From NCBI GenBank assembly GCA_018873225.1, contig JAEILZ010000006.1, positions 3,968,001 to 4,032,000 on the forward strand: a stretch of DNA of 64,000 bases, written 5' to 3'. Source of the stretch: [Phialemoniopsis] sp. UDSM-2020. Lineage: Eukaryota > Ascomycota > Sordariomycetes > Thyridiales > Thyridiaceae. Shown piece by piece: positions 47,593 to 59,636 of the stretch; the first letter of the stretch is position 1, and each line of letters opens with the position of its first letter. Below the pieces are notes generated by a model that was not told where the DNA came from, made no database searches, and worked only from the letters and a program-made list of their open reading frames with translations. The translations under genes and the position numbers were made by a program.

Positions 47593-48998
47593 AGACCGGG
47601 CCGACTTTTGTCGACCCTGTACATGCGCGTACATGAAATGTTGGCATTGGCCCTGCAGGTGCTTTGATGGAGCAAGCCGACCGGCACCAGAAAAAAAGAT
47701 ACAAATTGACAAATTAGGGCGGTAGCCGGCATTGAAGATCCGGGACACGGGTCTAGACGCAGCCCACGCCCAGACCAGAGTCAGACCAAGTCAGTCGAGG
47801 ATCGAGCCTACACTACCACAATCACTACTCCGTACACTACACTACACTACGTACATCCATCTACATGCCTGCATTGCATTGGATAACGGCCTACCCTCCA
47901 CCGTCGTCCCAGGGATTGTCGCTTGCTTGTGTCGGGTCCGGCAGAGGCACTGTGACGCTACATCCACCTGTCTTGTCTCCCGCCGCGCGCAGCACCGGTC
48001 TCAAAATGCTGACGCCCAGTGCGAAGCTGTCATGCAACCTTGATCTGCCTGCCATCCATCCACCCATCCACCTCTGCTACTCTCTGTGCGCCGTCGCTCT
48101 CGCCCGGCTGCCTTGCATCTTCATGTACCGACCGTTCCCTCGCTTCCTTCAGACACTGTCGCGCAACCAACTCGAGAAAAAAAAGAGGGCACACACACAC
48201 ACACACACACGCACACATCTCATCTCATCTCGAGAGGGGTCGCGGGGTCGAAAATCTTACCTAGTAGAGAGGCCCGGCTCTCGCCCTCGCACCCCCAAGT
48301 CCCGCCCACCAAAACCCGTCGCCGCCGCCGCCGCCGACGCCAGACCAAACGGACAAGCATCCCATCCCCACCAAACTTAAGGTAGTAGAGGCGGCGACGC
48401 CATCTCCAACCTAAACCCATTCGCTCCATTCCGGGGCCTGGATGCTCCCAACCAGGGTTGCCTGTAGCTGCTAGTGAGCCGTTCCATGCCAAGCGGCGAG
48501 GCCTGATCCGCACTTGGTCGTCTTAACGTCCCAAACCAGACTCAGCCTGGAATCTCGAATAACGGGATTCCATCCCAGAACTGGGTCACCCCGTCCCTCT
48601 GGGCCCCCCTTCTCAGAGGGACAATTTTCTAGATCGACGAGTCAGTTGTCCTGGTCCCCCTTGTTTTGTCACGTCCCAATAGAGGAACAGCAAAGAAGAA
48701 AAAAACCTGGGGTTTTTAAGGGTTCACCCTGGTGTGGCGAGCCCTTGCCGGGATGCCGTGCATATCTGCCTTTGCCACAAGGGGTCGGACACCTCGCTTG
48801 TTTCCCTTGCGCCTGTCCCTGCTGCTATTATTGCTACCTACGACATCACACATTTGCAACGACTATCCGGCACGCGGCCGACGGAAAGGCTGAGAGAGAG
48901 CTGCCAGAGGTTTGAACCAACGAACCTCACCCTCCTTTATCAAAGGGGAGGACCGTGGCAGAGAACCCTCCCCCTTCCGTGGCACAAGACATACCACC
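47593..48998. other. Intergenic and promoter of the second Zn2Cys6 gene
   Basis: 1.4 kb with no supported gene. It holds a (CA)n microsatellite at 48190-48217, C-rich low-complexity DNA, and the leader of the downstream regulator. The downstream frame is open from an ATG at 48912, 29 codons before the chosen start. Confidence 0.55.
48190..48217 (+). repeat. (CA)n microsatellite
   Basis: Alternating CA, interrupted once by a G, 28 bases in total. Confidence 0.9.
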
Positions 48999-51346
48999 AT
49001 GCCGAGATCATCGTCAAGCGCAAACTCAGCAGCAACGGGAACACCAGCCGGCTCCGGACCCTCCTCGCACAGGTTGCCCGTCAATCCTCGACGCCACAAG
49101 GTTGCGCCCGAGCAGAGAAAACGTGTCGCAACAGCCTGCAACAACTGCAATGTGAGGCGCATCAAGTGCTCCGGGGACCGGCCCTGCAAGCAGTGCAGCA
49201 ACTCGTCGAGGGATTGCCAGTACCCAGTCGTCATCGACAAGGTCAGCATCGCCCGCACCGAGCTCGACGAGCTCAGGGCCAAGTGCGCCGCCCTCGAGAC
49301 GTGCCTCCAGGAGGCCGTACCGGACCTGCCCCGCCGGCAGTTGCTGCTCTCGCGAGCCGGTCTTGGCGCCACGACCCCCGAATCGCCGGCCTCGTCGCTG
49401 TCGCTGAACCGCCAGGGTAGCTCCGTCGACGAGGAGCAGCCGCCGTCGGACGGGAGGCTGCTGCAGGATGGCGACGGCACTACCCGGTACCTCGGGGAGA
49501 CGTCCGGCGCCACCTTCCTCGACAACCTCAAGCAGTTCATGTCGACCATTTTCCCGCTGGCCTTCAACGGCTCGCAGCCGGACAACCAGACTGCCGGCAG
49601 CAGCTTCATCGCCACCGTCGGTCGCTACCAGACATTCGACTCCCGCCCCCTCATGACCCCGATGGTCGACCCGCTCTGGTTGCCTCCGGCAGAAGAGATG
49701 TCGGCGGCCCTGGACCAGCTCAAGTACTTTGTGCAGGAAGGGGGCGGCGTGACGGGCGGCACCGTCTTCATGGGCAACCTCACCGAGCTGCCGGGCGACC
49801 CGCGCATCGCGGCCATGGACACCCGGAACATGCGCAACCTGGCCTTCTTCCAAGCGGTGCTCGCCTACGCGAGCCTGCTGCACCTGACGACGGCCAATTC
49901 GAAGCAGGACGGGCAGCTTGGCGAGATGTTCTTCACGCGGGCCAAGATGCTGCTGGGCAACCCGCTCGACATATCTACCTACACGAGCACCGACGTGGCC
50001 ATCATGGCCGTCATGGGGTCGTACCTGCTCGAGGTGAACAGGAGGGACGCGGGTTACATGTACATCACGACTGCACTACACATCGCCATCATGCATGGTG
50101 TGCACAGGGGCTGGTCTGTTGATGAGCAGGGGAAGCGGGTGTTTTGGACCATCTACATTTTAGATCGGTAAGTCAATTTTTTCTTTGGCTGTTGTGTGTG
50201 GCGTTGTCGACTAACAGCCGTGTAGCTGGATCAGTTGTTTGATGGGGCGGCCCCCAAGCATCCTTGATGATGCTATAAGCCTCGACCTACCTCGTGATGC
50301 GCCGTAAGTCGTCATGAACTCCTTTCGCAGTGGTTTGTCATGCAGCAGACTAACATTTCCACAGTGGTCTTCCTCCTTCGATAGGACTTAGGGCAAATGT
50401 CGAGCTATTCAAGATCGCAGGCCACATTGTTTGCAACACTTATAGGATAGCTCCAGGGCCCGAAGCCTCTAAGAAGCCAGCATCGGCACACGTCGATACA
50501 GCCCTACTTATGCTCGCAAACTGGCGGAAGGAGCTCCCTCCTCAGCTCCAACTATCCTACGAGACCTTCAGCGTAGACAGACCCCTGTGCACTTTACACA
50601 TGACATACAACCAAGTAGGTTCTCCCATTCCATCCTTTTGAGACACCACATCTGAACGAACTGCATGCTAACACTCGCGACTGACGTAGCTCCTGATATT
50701 GACCATCCGACCCATCTTCTTCATGGCCGTCAAAAAGGCCGTCGCCGACCGTTTCGTCAGCCGCCAGTGGGACATCGAGGACCACGCCCACATCGAGCAC
50801 ATCCGCGAGTGCAGCGACGCCGCCCGCCGCAACTTACGGCTTGGTCGGTGGCTGCACAAGGTGAGCCCCGGTGCCAAGCTGCTGCTCCCGGACCTGCACA
50901 ACATCTTCAACGCCGCCATCGTTTTGTTACTGCACCAGATTGTCTTTGTCAACCTCCGCACAAACGACGTACAGGACATATCGTTCTCGATAGAGGTCTT
51001 TGAGCGCGAGGCAGGGTTGGGCGACCGGTATGGAGAGGACTGCGGACGTGTCCTACAGGACCTGTCAGCACTCGTGCGCCGCCTGCGCAACCTCATGTTT
51101 GACGGGATCCCGCAGATCAGCCCGCACATGCACGCGGCGGCCTTGGCCGACACGACGGGCACTCCGCCGGCCCTGTCAGGGGCGTCGGGGGCTTCGCCGG
51201 CTGCGGCCTACGGGCTGAACGTGCAGCCGCCCAACGCCGAGGGCATCATCCACGTCCCCGTGCAGGATGGCAACGCGCTGTACCAGGAGCTCATGACGTG
51301 GCTGGACAATGACGATCTGCAGATGTACAATAATTACCTTGTATGA
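48999..51346 (+). CDS. Zn2Cys6 transcription factor
   Basis: Nuclear regulator of 717 residues from four exons (48999-50167, 50226-50303, 50365-50614, 50690-51346). All introns are GT-AG with closing phases. The zinc cluster spans residues 47-73 with CX2CX6CX5CX2CX6C spacing (CNNCNVRRIKC, then SGDRPCKQC), after a basic, Ser-rich N-terminus. A short heptad-like helix follows (about residues 79-105, VSIARTELDELRAKCAALET), the usual dimerisation element. Further on, RWISCLMGRPPSILDDAI, built by splicing exons 1 and 2, is the signature of the fungal-specific regulatory domain (PF04082). The first exon reading also works from ATG 48912, but the chosen start has an A three bases before it in ACCATG. 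I do not recognise a named regulator, and no neighbouring pathway points to its targets. Confidence 0.88.
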
Positions 51347-54300
51347 CGACCCGCTTATGACCTTGATTTTTTCACACAATCAGAAAGATTTTGAGAGACA
51401 GCATATGCGCCTAGCTTTTTAGGGCGCCTCATCAAATGAACAATTTTTCCATCATCATCATCATCCCCAACGAATTTCCAAGTTTTTATCAATATACTAG
51501 GTAGACTCCCTATACATCACTGCCGCAAGTGAAGGCAGAGTTTCGAGATGCGAGATTCACAAATCGTCAAGATAGGATAGCAATCGGGCCAATGATGTGC
51601 TCATCGGGGCCCGTCGGGGACGGATGTGCACCGTAGGCAGGATATCGGAGACTTAGTTCTGTCGGATCGGTCCCGAAATTGCTAAAAACAAGTTTCCAGA
51701 GAACGGTGGAAAGGACATCCCCTGTAAAGCCGCCCCGTGTTGCGGAGTTCCTAGCACAATCCGTTGTCTTAACGTATGATGCACGGGTCGGCCTGCCCAT
51801 TCACCATGCCGCGAGGGACAGAAGGAGCATCATCCTTACAGCGTTCAAAGACATGGACTCCCGGTCGGCAAACCTGCCCCCGGTGTGAATGTCGGTGAAG
51901 GAGCGACGGAGCTCGCCGTGTGTGCGATGAAACAAGGTTAGCTTACGCACGGAAGGGAAATGGGCCGGGCAGTAGTTAGGCTCTCCTCGGATAGAGCCAA
52001 GCTACGAAGTACAGCACAATTGGGGAATTATTACGAAAGGAGACAAGATCCATGGCTACGGTACCAGTCCGGCCGCGCCCCCTAAGGGGCCCCAAGCAAG
52101 AGGTGGCGGCGCCGGCAGCAAAGGAGTTACCCACATCCCGAGGCCGGGCATGTGGTGGCCTTGCTCAGCTGAGCAGCTGCTGAAGGGCTGGACCTGAGGT
52201 CTTGTGACCAGCTGACCATGCCATGAAACTTCACCAAGGAGGCATGAGAGGATGGAGATGTTCCACGGGGCAATAGGTTGAGGCCACGTTGAATGTTCTC
52301 AACCATACCCGTCCTCCAGATAACAGGAGCAGTGTTTTCCACCGTGGAATGAAACTATCACTCGAGAGCGACTCGTCATATGCACCTGAAGACGAAAAGG
52401 CATTAGGAGATGCCCCAGCGGCTCCAACTTGCCCATTAGGGAAGACCCAGTGTCCCGAATAGGGCGTTGCCTCTCCTTGGCAGCACAGCTCGCATCGAAA
52501 GAGGCAAACCTCAATCCCAGCTTGTAAAAAAAACTGGTTCGGAAAAAGCCGATCGGATGCAACGTAGCTACAGACCACATGGGCAGAAAAGCCATAACAT
52601 TCTCACATGCCTCTTGGTATTTACCAGGAGGCCTAGAACCTGGACTTGAAAGAGCCGCAGGGCCTAGAGGGTGTGAAAGGGAAAAAATCAGAGAGACAAA
52701 AGGGACTGGGAATAGCGGTGCGGCTGGTTTAAAGCCGTGCCTGTTTCAACGCCAATGTCAGTGCTTCAAAGCCGCAGTACGAATAAAGGCTAGGCTAGAC
52801 CAATACCAACCCTGCCTTTACCTACTCTGTACTGCGCAAAGATCAATAGGGCACCAGTTGCGGGCCAATAACTCCTGCAAGCTACTACGTAAGAGGGAAA
52901 CAGCACGGCAAGGACGGGGTATGGGGTAGCATTCCTAGGGGTCTAGTGGAAAGAAGCTAATGTTCTAGTCTGCCGGCTCTCGCATCTTAGGACGTTCAGG
53001 GTTTGGTCTCGTTCGGTCTCTGTCCCGCTGGTGTGGCCGGCGAGACATTTGCTCCGCCTAGTAGATAGAGGGGCCGAGCCAGGTTTTCCATTGTTTAGTA
53101 GCCGCTGATATGAGAGACTAGGTTAGGCACTTTGTCTAAATGACGGCATGTTTGTTTCCGAGGAGGAGTAGAATGGTCGAACTCGTTGTGTGTTTTACCA
53201 AAAAGACACGATCGAAGATGATCATCCTCAGCACGAGGTCAACGGCTGTAAGTCGAAACTCTATCTTGCACCTGCAGCTCGACCGGTCCCTGAGTCTATA
53301 ATGCCACGTTGTGACGTGCCTCGTGGCGACGACGTGGTGATCAGAACTTAAAAAAATTGACGGACACCAATGCCGGACTCCCTCTACGTAGTACACACAC
53401 ACACACCGCAGCCGCGAGCGTGGATTGGCTAGAGTACGCACCCTAGACATGACTCGGCTCTCGTGCCCGGCCCTGGCCATGACGGCCGGATTTCATCATT
53501 TGCGAAATTTGAAAAGGGTCTTTTGAGAATACGCTAAGCGTTTATTGCCAATTGCTCGGATCCCTTGGCTCGTGGGTGGGTTCCTTTTGATCTTGTCATT
53601 CTGCGATCTGTGTGAGATCTGATATCCTTCGAGTCATGGCCCCAAATCGCCGCCACGTGCTACTCGTTTACTCGTTGTAGACGGGTCTTTTTATTTTGCT
53701 TTTTGTCCATCGAGATAGCAGGAGGGGATCTTGATTACTCTATCATCGAGAATTGGAAACGAATGAACTAAGATCAGAGGAAAGCCTCCCAGCGGAGGAT
53801 TGTTTATGGAGCAGTGTACCCTCCCTTTCAACAACCGCCGCAGGGGACACAAACCTGCACGCCACAACGGACGGGTAATCTGTGCCGCGGAGACTATGGA
53901 TTTTCCTGTTACGATCCATGGCGATGGATCCCTCCTCTGCGCTAGGCACTGCCGCTAACAGACACGATCGCCAGTCAGCTAGGGCTGGGGCTGGGCCGGG
54001 CCTGGTTGAGGCGATGTGCGCTGTGGAAAAGCAGCAAATGAGGGACAAGACTGGGTGCCGCAGGTAAGATGATGTCTTTCGGCAGCCACCCCCAAAAAGG
54101 GCCAAACAGGAGTGATTAGTCGTGGCAGTCAAGTCTATTGACTTGCCCGCGGCAGCCCTTATTTAGCGCCATCGGGGGCCGGCGGCGCAGGGAGGAGACA
54201 AACAGCCAGAGGCAGAGAGAGACATGACATGTGCTGTGATACAACAGGTCCCTGCAGGCGCCAAGGAATAGAGCTATTCACAAGCACCGTAACAAGTCAC

Positions 54301-54824
54301 AGGTGGCCTAAGGGGCCGAGACCACCACCGTGTGAGTTGCATGAGCAGTACGTACAGTATACCGTCGACGGCATTGGCACGAGGACTCTACTGTTTAGAC
54401 TGCCTTCCTCTACATGTACCTCCGAAGGGGTACCGAAGCCGGCCGGCGGAGTCACCATCCCGAAGGCCGCTGTTCACTCGGAGCTAGCAGTCCCTTGGTC
54501 ATTGTTTACAGGGCCAATAGAGCAGTGCAGGTGGCTTCACACTACTGGTCACACAGGGTACAGAACCCGTAGCGCCGGCCCCTCTGGTTCACGTACTTAC
54601 CTATCGTCACTGATGTTGGTGAGTGGTGCTCCTGTATGTGACGAGGTCTTGTAACATGCAATGGATATATGCAGGCAGTATGTAGCATAGCCACGAATAT
54701 TATTATATCACGCATCTTTGCCAGAAAAGCAAAGGGCACAGAATCCAGAGAGACACAACATCCTGCACTTATACAAAAAGGTTGCCGTGGTTCGTGTGAC
54801 CAAGTCTCTCCCTCGTCCCTCTTT
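51347..54824. other. Gene-poor 3.5 kb region
   Basis: No supported gene. Frames at 52231-52595 (-) and 52579-52929 (+) overlap, are short and lack motifs. The part from about 52.0 to 53.1 kb is rich in CTAG and AGG-type words, unlike its flanks, and could be an old repeat, but I find no terminal repeats or transposase. A short (AC)n run lies at 53393-53406. The last few hundred bases form the promoter of the glycosidase-like gene. Confidence 0.45.
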
Positions 54825-57452
54825 ATGTCTCAGATCATGGAGAATCTTACCACAACCTATCGTGACCTCGATATTAAGCACGAGAGCGGCCAAATGGAGT
54901 CATCGACTACTTCAGAGTCCCGACCGGGGAGCTGGAAAGGTCAGAATTACGCCAAGCCCGTCGAGTTTAACCTTGCCAGTTCGAGGCCCAAGAAGACGAT
55001 CGATATCGGCCGTGATGGCGTCCTCGTCTCGGCAGACCCCTTGGGAAGGGTAAGTTGGAACTATCTCGGCTTCCCCTTTCTAGACTCTGACAAGCCGTAT
55101 ACCTGTCCGGGGGGTTGAGTGGACTAGTTCACTTTTCGCCTAGACAGAAACCCCCAACTGCACATTCGCTATGCTATATATGGATCACACGACTGTGGTG
55201 CTGACTGAGACACCACCCCCAGATCTTGCAGCTCAGCGCTTACCACCCCGAACATGGCATGGTCGTCGCCGCCCCGTTTGCCCAGTTCGACGGCGCGCGT
55301 TTCCGCGACCCAGAGTACGTGCGCAGCTACCGCCGCCTGCCCCTCGACTTCATCAGGGATGGCAAGCCCGGGTTCGGGCTTGTCCTTGTCAACCCGAGCA
55401 GCTACGCCGCGTCCGTCGACATCGAGGTGCCGAATCACTATAGCGCCCGGTCCAGGTACCGCACCGCAGAGGGTCTGTCGGTCAACTGCATCCTCGAGGT
55501 CCGGAACGGCGTGGTGACGCAGCACCTGACTATACGCAACACGGGTTCCCAGGACTGCTTGGCCGAGCTAGCCCTCCTAGTCAACGTGAGCGTGCACCGT
55601 GCTTCCTACGGACAGCTCACAGAGGGCGGACCCATCCCTCTGCCGGAATGCCGCAACGTGCTGGGTGTCCCCGATGAGGGCAAAGTCATCACCGTGACCA
55701 ATACCGCCCTCGGAGCGCGCCTCGAGATATGCCGGGAAGTCGGCGGTAATACCCTCTACCCTTACGCGACGAACGAAGTTCAAGACCGGCGGAACGAGCC
55801 CGTCCAGGAATTTAAGGAGTCCAGGATGTTCATACCAGCCGGCGGCCACGGTACTTGTGCAGTCCATTTTCGACTCGTCCCAATCGGCGAACCAACTGTT
55901 GCCCCCTTTCCACCATGTCTGTGGACAGAGGGTGCGAAACCGCCAAGTCTATATGTAGACAAGTCCTGGCGCGGGCTGGAGGAAGGGTGGCTGGAACCCG
56001 AGAGCATCAGGACGTACATCATCCGCCGCAATATGGACTATATACTGGGCAACTGCTGCGTTCCGGTGTCTGACGACGATATAGCCATCCTTGCGGACCA
56101 TGTCGCCCTTCCACTGGGCTGGAACAGGGACAACTAGTATGTCGAATCTTCCTGCAACCTTCAAGATGGTTATACTATCACTATACTGACTTCCGCACAG
56201 CTGGCAAATCCACTTCCTCTTAAAAGTGGCAAACAACATAGACCACCTCCGATCAGATACCACAACCACCGCACAGGCCCCAGCAGAGCCCGTAGACGAG
56301 CTGGAGCAAGAGCTCATCAACAGACTCCCCGTCAAATCCTACACCAACGCCTACCTCCGCGACAAGATCCACAAGGTCGCACGGGGCCACCTCTCCTGGG
56401 TGTTCCGCCGTGCCCAGCGCCCTCACGGCTTCTGGCACAGGTCGTACCTCGTCACGGGCCGGCCCAAGGACGCGCCCCTCTTCCAGCTCGACCAGCAGTG
56501 CTACCCGCTCCTCGAGCTGTGCGAGTACGCCCATGCCTACCCGGCCGAGACCTCCTTCGTGCGGGACATCATCCAACCCCCTGATTCCGGTGTGCAACCA
56601 CCAGTCGAGCAGATCCTGACCGCCATCGCGAGCCGCGCCGACCCGGAGACGGGGCTCGTCCCGACCGACGAGTCGCCGGGCGACGACCCGCTCGAGTACC
56701 CCTTCAGCTTCTCGAACCACGTCCTCCTCTGGCACACCCTCGAGGCCCTCGCGGGCCTGCTGTTGACTATCCCGGACCTTGCGGAGGACCTGCGGACACG
56801 CCTCCTCGGGCAGACGAACGCCTTGCTCGCCTCTTCCATGAAGCCAGACGCCTTCCTCACGAGCCCAACCCACTACAACAATTCGGCGCTGGCCTACGTC
56901 ACCGACGGCAAGGGCAACCACACGCTATACCACGATGCCAACGACGTGCCGACCGTGCTGTTCGGGCAGTACGGTCACGGATGGGCACCGGAGGAGGGGC
57001 GCCATCTCTTTGAGACATGGTGCAAGACCATGACTTTCGCCTTGTCGCCCTACAACGTCCGGGGGTACTGCACAACCAGCAGCAGTAGCGGCAGTAGCAT
57101 ACCAGGCTCGGCAGCATCGAGGGAAGGTGGTAGCAGCAGCAGCAGCGAGTGGATGCCACCCTTCGCGGGTTTAGGCAGCGTCCACAGCCCCGGCGCGTGG
57201 CCGCTCGGGTACTACCAGGAGCTCCGGTACGCGCTGAAACGGGGGAACCGCGACGCGGCGGAGGACGCGTGGAGGCGCATCAAGGGTACAATGCAGTGGG
57301 ACGGGACGTTCTGCGAGGCCGTCGACGTGGTCACGGGCGAGTGTACGAGCAAGGCGTGGTTTGGCTGGCCGGGCGCCATGATCGGGGGTCTGCTCATTGA
57401 TGTTAAGATGAGTGCAATGCCGAATCAGCTGGACCTGTTTGAGTGGGACTGA
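54825..57452 (+). CDS. Six-hairpin glycosidase-like protein (GH125-like)
   Basis: 796 residues from three exons (54825-55049, 55223-56136, 56201-57452). The N-terminal half (to about residue 380) looks like beta-sandwich sequence. The C-terminal half resembles (alpha/alpha)6 glycosidases of the GH125 (exo-alpha-1,6-mannosidase) type. Corresponding blocks are HTLYHDANDVPTVL (about 620-632), LSPYNVRGY, GLGSVHSPGAWPLGYYQEL, and GTFCEAVDVVTGECTSKAWF followed by GWPGAM near the end. The Glu in CEAV sits where GH125 enzymes have a catalytic acid; activity is inferred. A Ser/Gly-rich insert (about 57075-57150) interrupts the catalytic half. No signal peptide is seen, so it may be intracellular. Met at 54837 is an alternative start. 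Assignment to GH125 rather than a neighbouring six-hairpin family is uncertain. Confidence 0.65.
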
Positions 57453-57490
57453 TGGCGGTACGGGATTTTGGAGGGAATATTTCTTGGAAC

Positions 57491-57505
57491 TTTTTTTTTT
57501 TTTTT
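57491..57505 (+). repeat. Homopolymer run of 15 T
   Basis: Run of T just after the glycosidase-like stop codon, probably within its 3' UTR. Confidence 0.9.
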
Positions 57506-57744
57506 GGAAGAGTCAATGGTAAATGAATATTGACCTCATCACTGTCTAAAGCTTGTTCGGCGTGACTGATATTTGTGTCTGTATTTGTATGTCTCATATG
57601 TGCCAATGCTGCCCAATGTCCAACATTAGATCCGTAGCTGTCGTGCCGTCATTAATCATATCCGTCATATCCTAAATGTTCAGACGCCAATCCACTCCTA
57701 GAAACGCCCTACAAGATCTGTCAAGGCACGTGTACCCGTCAAGC

Positions 57745-59636
57745 TCAGACCAGAACCGACACGCCGACCTTGACCCGGTCATGCTCCTCCTTCTCCTTCT
57801 TCTTCTTGAACAGCGTCTTCAGCATGTTATTCTTCTTCTCCTTCGGACGCAGCACAAGGTCACCGAGCGACTCTTCGGTACGGCTCCCGTCCTCGATCGC
57901 CTTGAGCTCGACCCTCTCAGTGCGCTTCGACGCCGATGTCCTGTGACTTCTGTGGCTGCGGTGGCTGCTGGTGACGCTCGCCGTGTCCCTGTCCTTCTTG
58001 TCCTTGCTGCTGAAGCCCTTGCTGCTCTTGCGCTCGGGCACGGAGTGGTCGTCGTCGTCGTCATCGCTGCCATGTCTGCTGCTGTGGTGGCCTCGGCTCT
58101 TGTGCGTCTTGTGGGTCCTGTGTGACCTGTGCGTCCTTCCGCTGCGGCGCGACATGGTATCGCCATCGCGGGTAGACTTGCTGACCTCTATCCTCGACCG
58201 CATGGCTTCCGGGCTGATGAGTTCCAGGTCGGCACTCTCGTCCTCGCCGTAGGGCGCGATACCTCGGCGCCATGTCTCAATGGTGCTCAATTCTTCCTCG
58301 AGGATGTAGGCCTCATCGAACGACCCAGGTCCGCCTGCATACGCGGCCCCTTGTTGAAAGCCAGGGCCGCCGGGGGCAGGAGCGGGCATCTGTTCCTGCA
58401 TCTCGAAAGCCATCTTGGCGCCCTGCTGCTGCTCTTGCGCCTCCTTGAGACGCTTCACAATCTTCCATCCGCCAAACATGACGACCGTGACTCCCACGGC
58501 GATGGTAGTGCCGATGAGGAACTGGGGGCTGGCAAGGAGCGCAAAGATGGCAGGGCTACCACCCTTGACTACGCCGAGGAAAGCTGGGCTCATCTTGCCC
58601 AGCAGCGTGGACAGCTCAGCCAATGTCAGGGCGACAGCTGCGGCCCTTTCGGGGTTGCTTTGCAGGTTTGTGATGATGGCGGTGGCGGAGTGGTGAAGGC
58701 ATTGAGCCTCTGACAACAATGCTTCAATCTTGGACATCAGTCCTTTGGCTTCCATCTCATGCCCAAGCTCCTTGTGCTCGGGATCGAGGTCGACGCGGGA
58801 TGCTAGATCGGGAGGGATGTTGCCGTACGCAAGGTTCAGATCGATGGACTTGGACCGTTCCCTAAGCGAAGGGTCTGACCTCGGCCTGCCAACGGCCATG
58901 GACTGACGCGGCGACGATACGGGCATGGATTCGGTAGGCGGGTAGTTATCGTAGGCGGTAGGCGGTGCCATAGGAAGCGTCGCGGCATGTGCCAGAGTGG
59001 GTCTGGACAAGGCCATGTCCCGAGGGGCGGTCTCGGCGTACGGGGATCGGTAGGCGACGGGCGCGGCCGAAGGTTCCGTCGCAGAGACCTCCGACAGTGT
59101 CTTTAGATTGGACTCTGTCAGGGCTGGGCGGGCGTTGTGGTGGTGGTGACTGCTGCCGCCATGTTTGCTCCTGTGAGACCTATAGGTCCTCCGTGACCGC
59201 GAAGAAGCGTGGGAGCGTCTCTCAAGATCATCCTGCGAATATCTCCGGTCCTCTATATACCGCGGTTCGTAGTCGTACTCCTCGTAGTATGGATCGATAT
59301 ACTCGACGCCGTCATCGTAGACAACCTCGCGCGGGGCTACGTCAAAAGTCTGGGCACGCTGGATGCCACCGAAGCGCTCGGATTTGATGGCGGCCTTTTT
59401 CTCTTGATAGGCGGCTTTGGCGTCTTTGAAGATGGCAAAGAGGTGTTTCCCCTGCAGTAGAACGTGGTTAGCGAGGGCAAACAGAAGCGGCAGGCATGTA
59501 TTGCAGCGGCTGGAGTGGTGGGGTGAGGTGGCCTTGCAGCCGGGATGGAGGGGAGAGGAATGTGGGTTGAATGGCGTACCGTGGTGATGATCTTGCCGGA
59601 GTTGTTGATGATTGTGACGGTCTCTTGGAGAGGCAT
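57745..59636 (-). CDS. Conserved-looking charged fungal protein with central hydrophobic segment
   Basis: 587 residues from two exons (59636-59580 and 59451-57745; 128-base intron at 59452-59579). The N-terminus, MPLQETVTIINNSGKIITTG, and the following KHLFAIFKDAKAAYQEKK are likely the most conserved part. Residues about 65-130 are rich in Tyr, Asp, Arg, Ser and His (YIDPYYEEYDYEPRYIED). A hydrophobic stretch at about 330-349 (FLIGTTIAVGVTVVMFGGWK) could be a membrane segment or a buried helix, and is preceded by Leu/Ala-rich helices. The C-terminal 150 residues are very rich in Ser, Arg, His, Lys and Asp, likely disordered, and end in a Lys/Glu cluster. I do not recognise a named family and give no function. 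The gene runs toward the glycosidase-like gene, with a gap of less than 300 bases. Confidence 0.75.
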
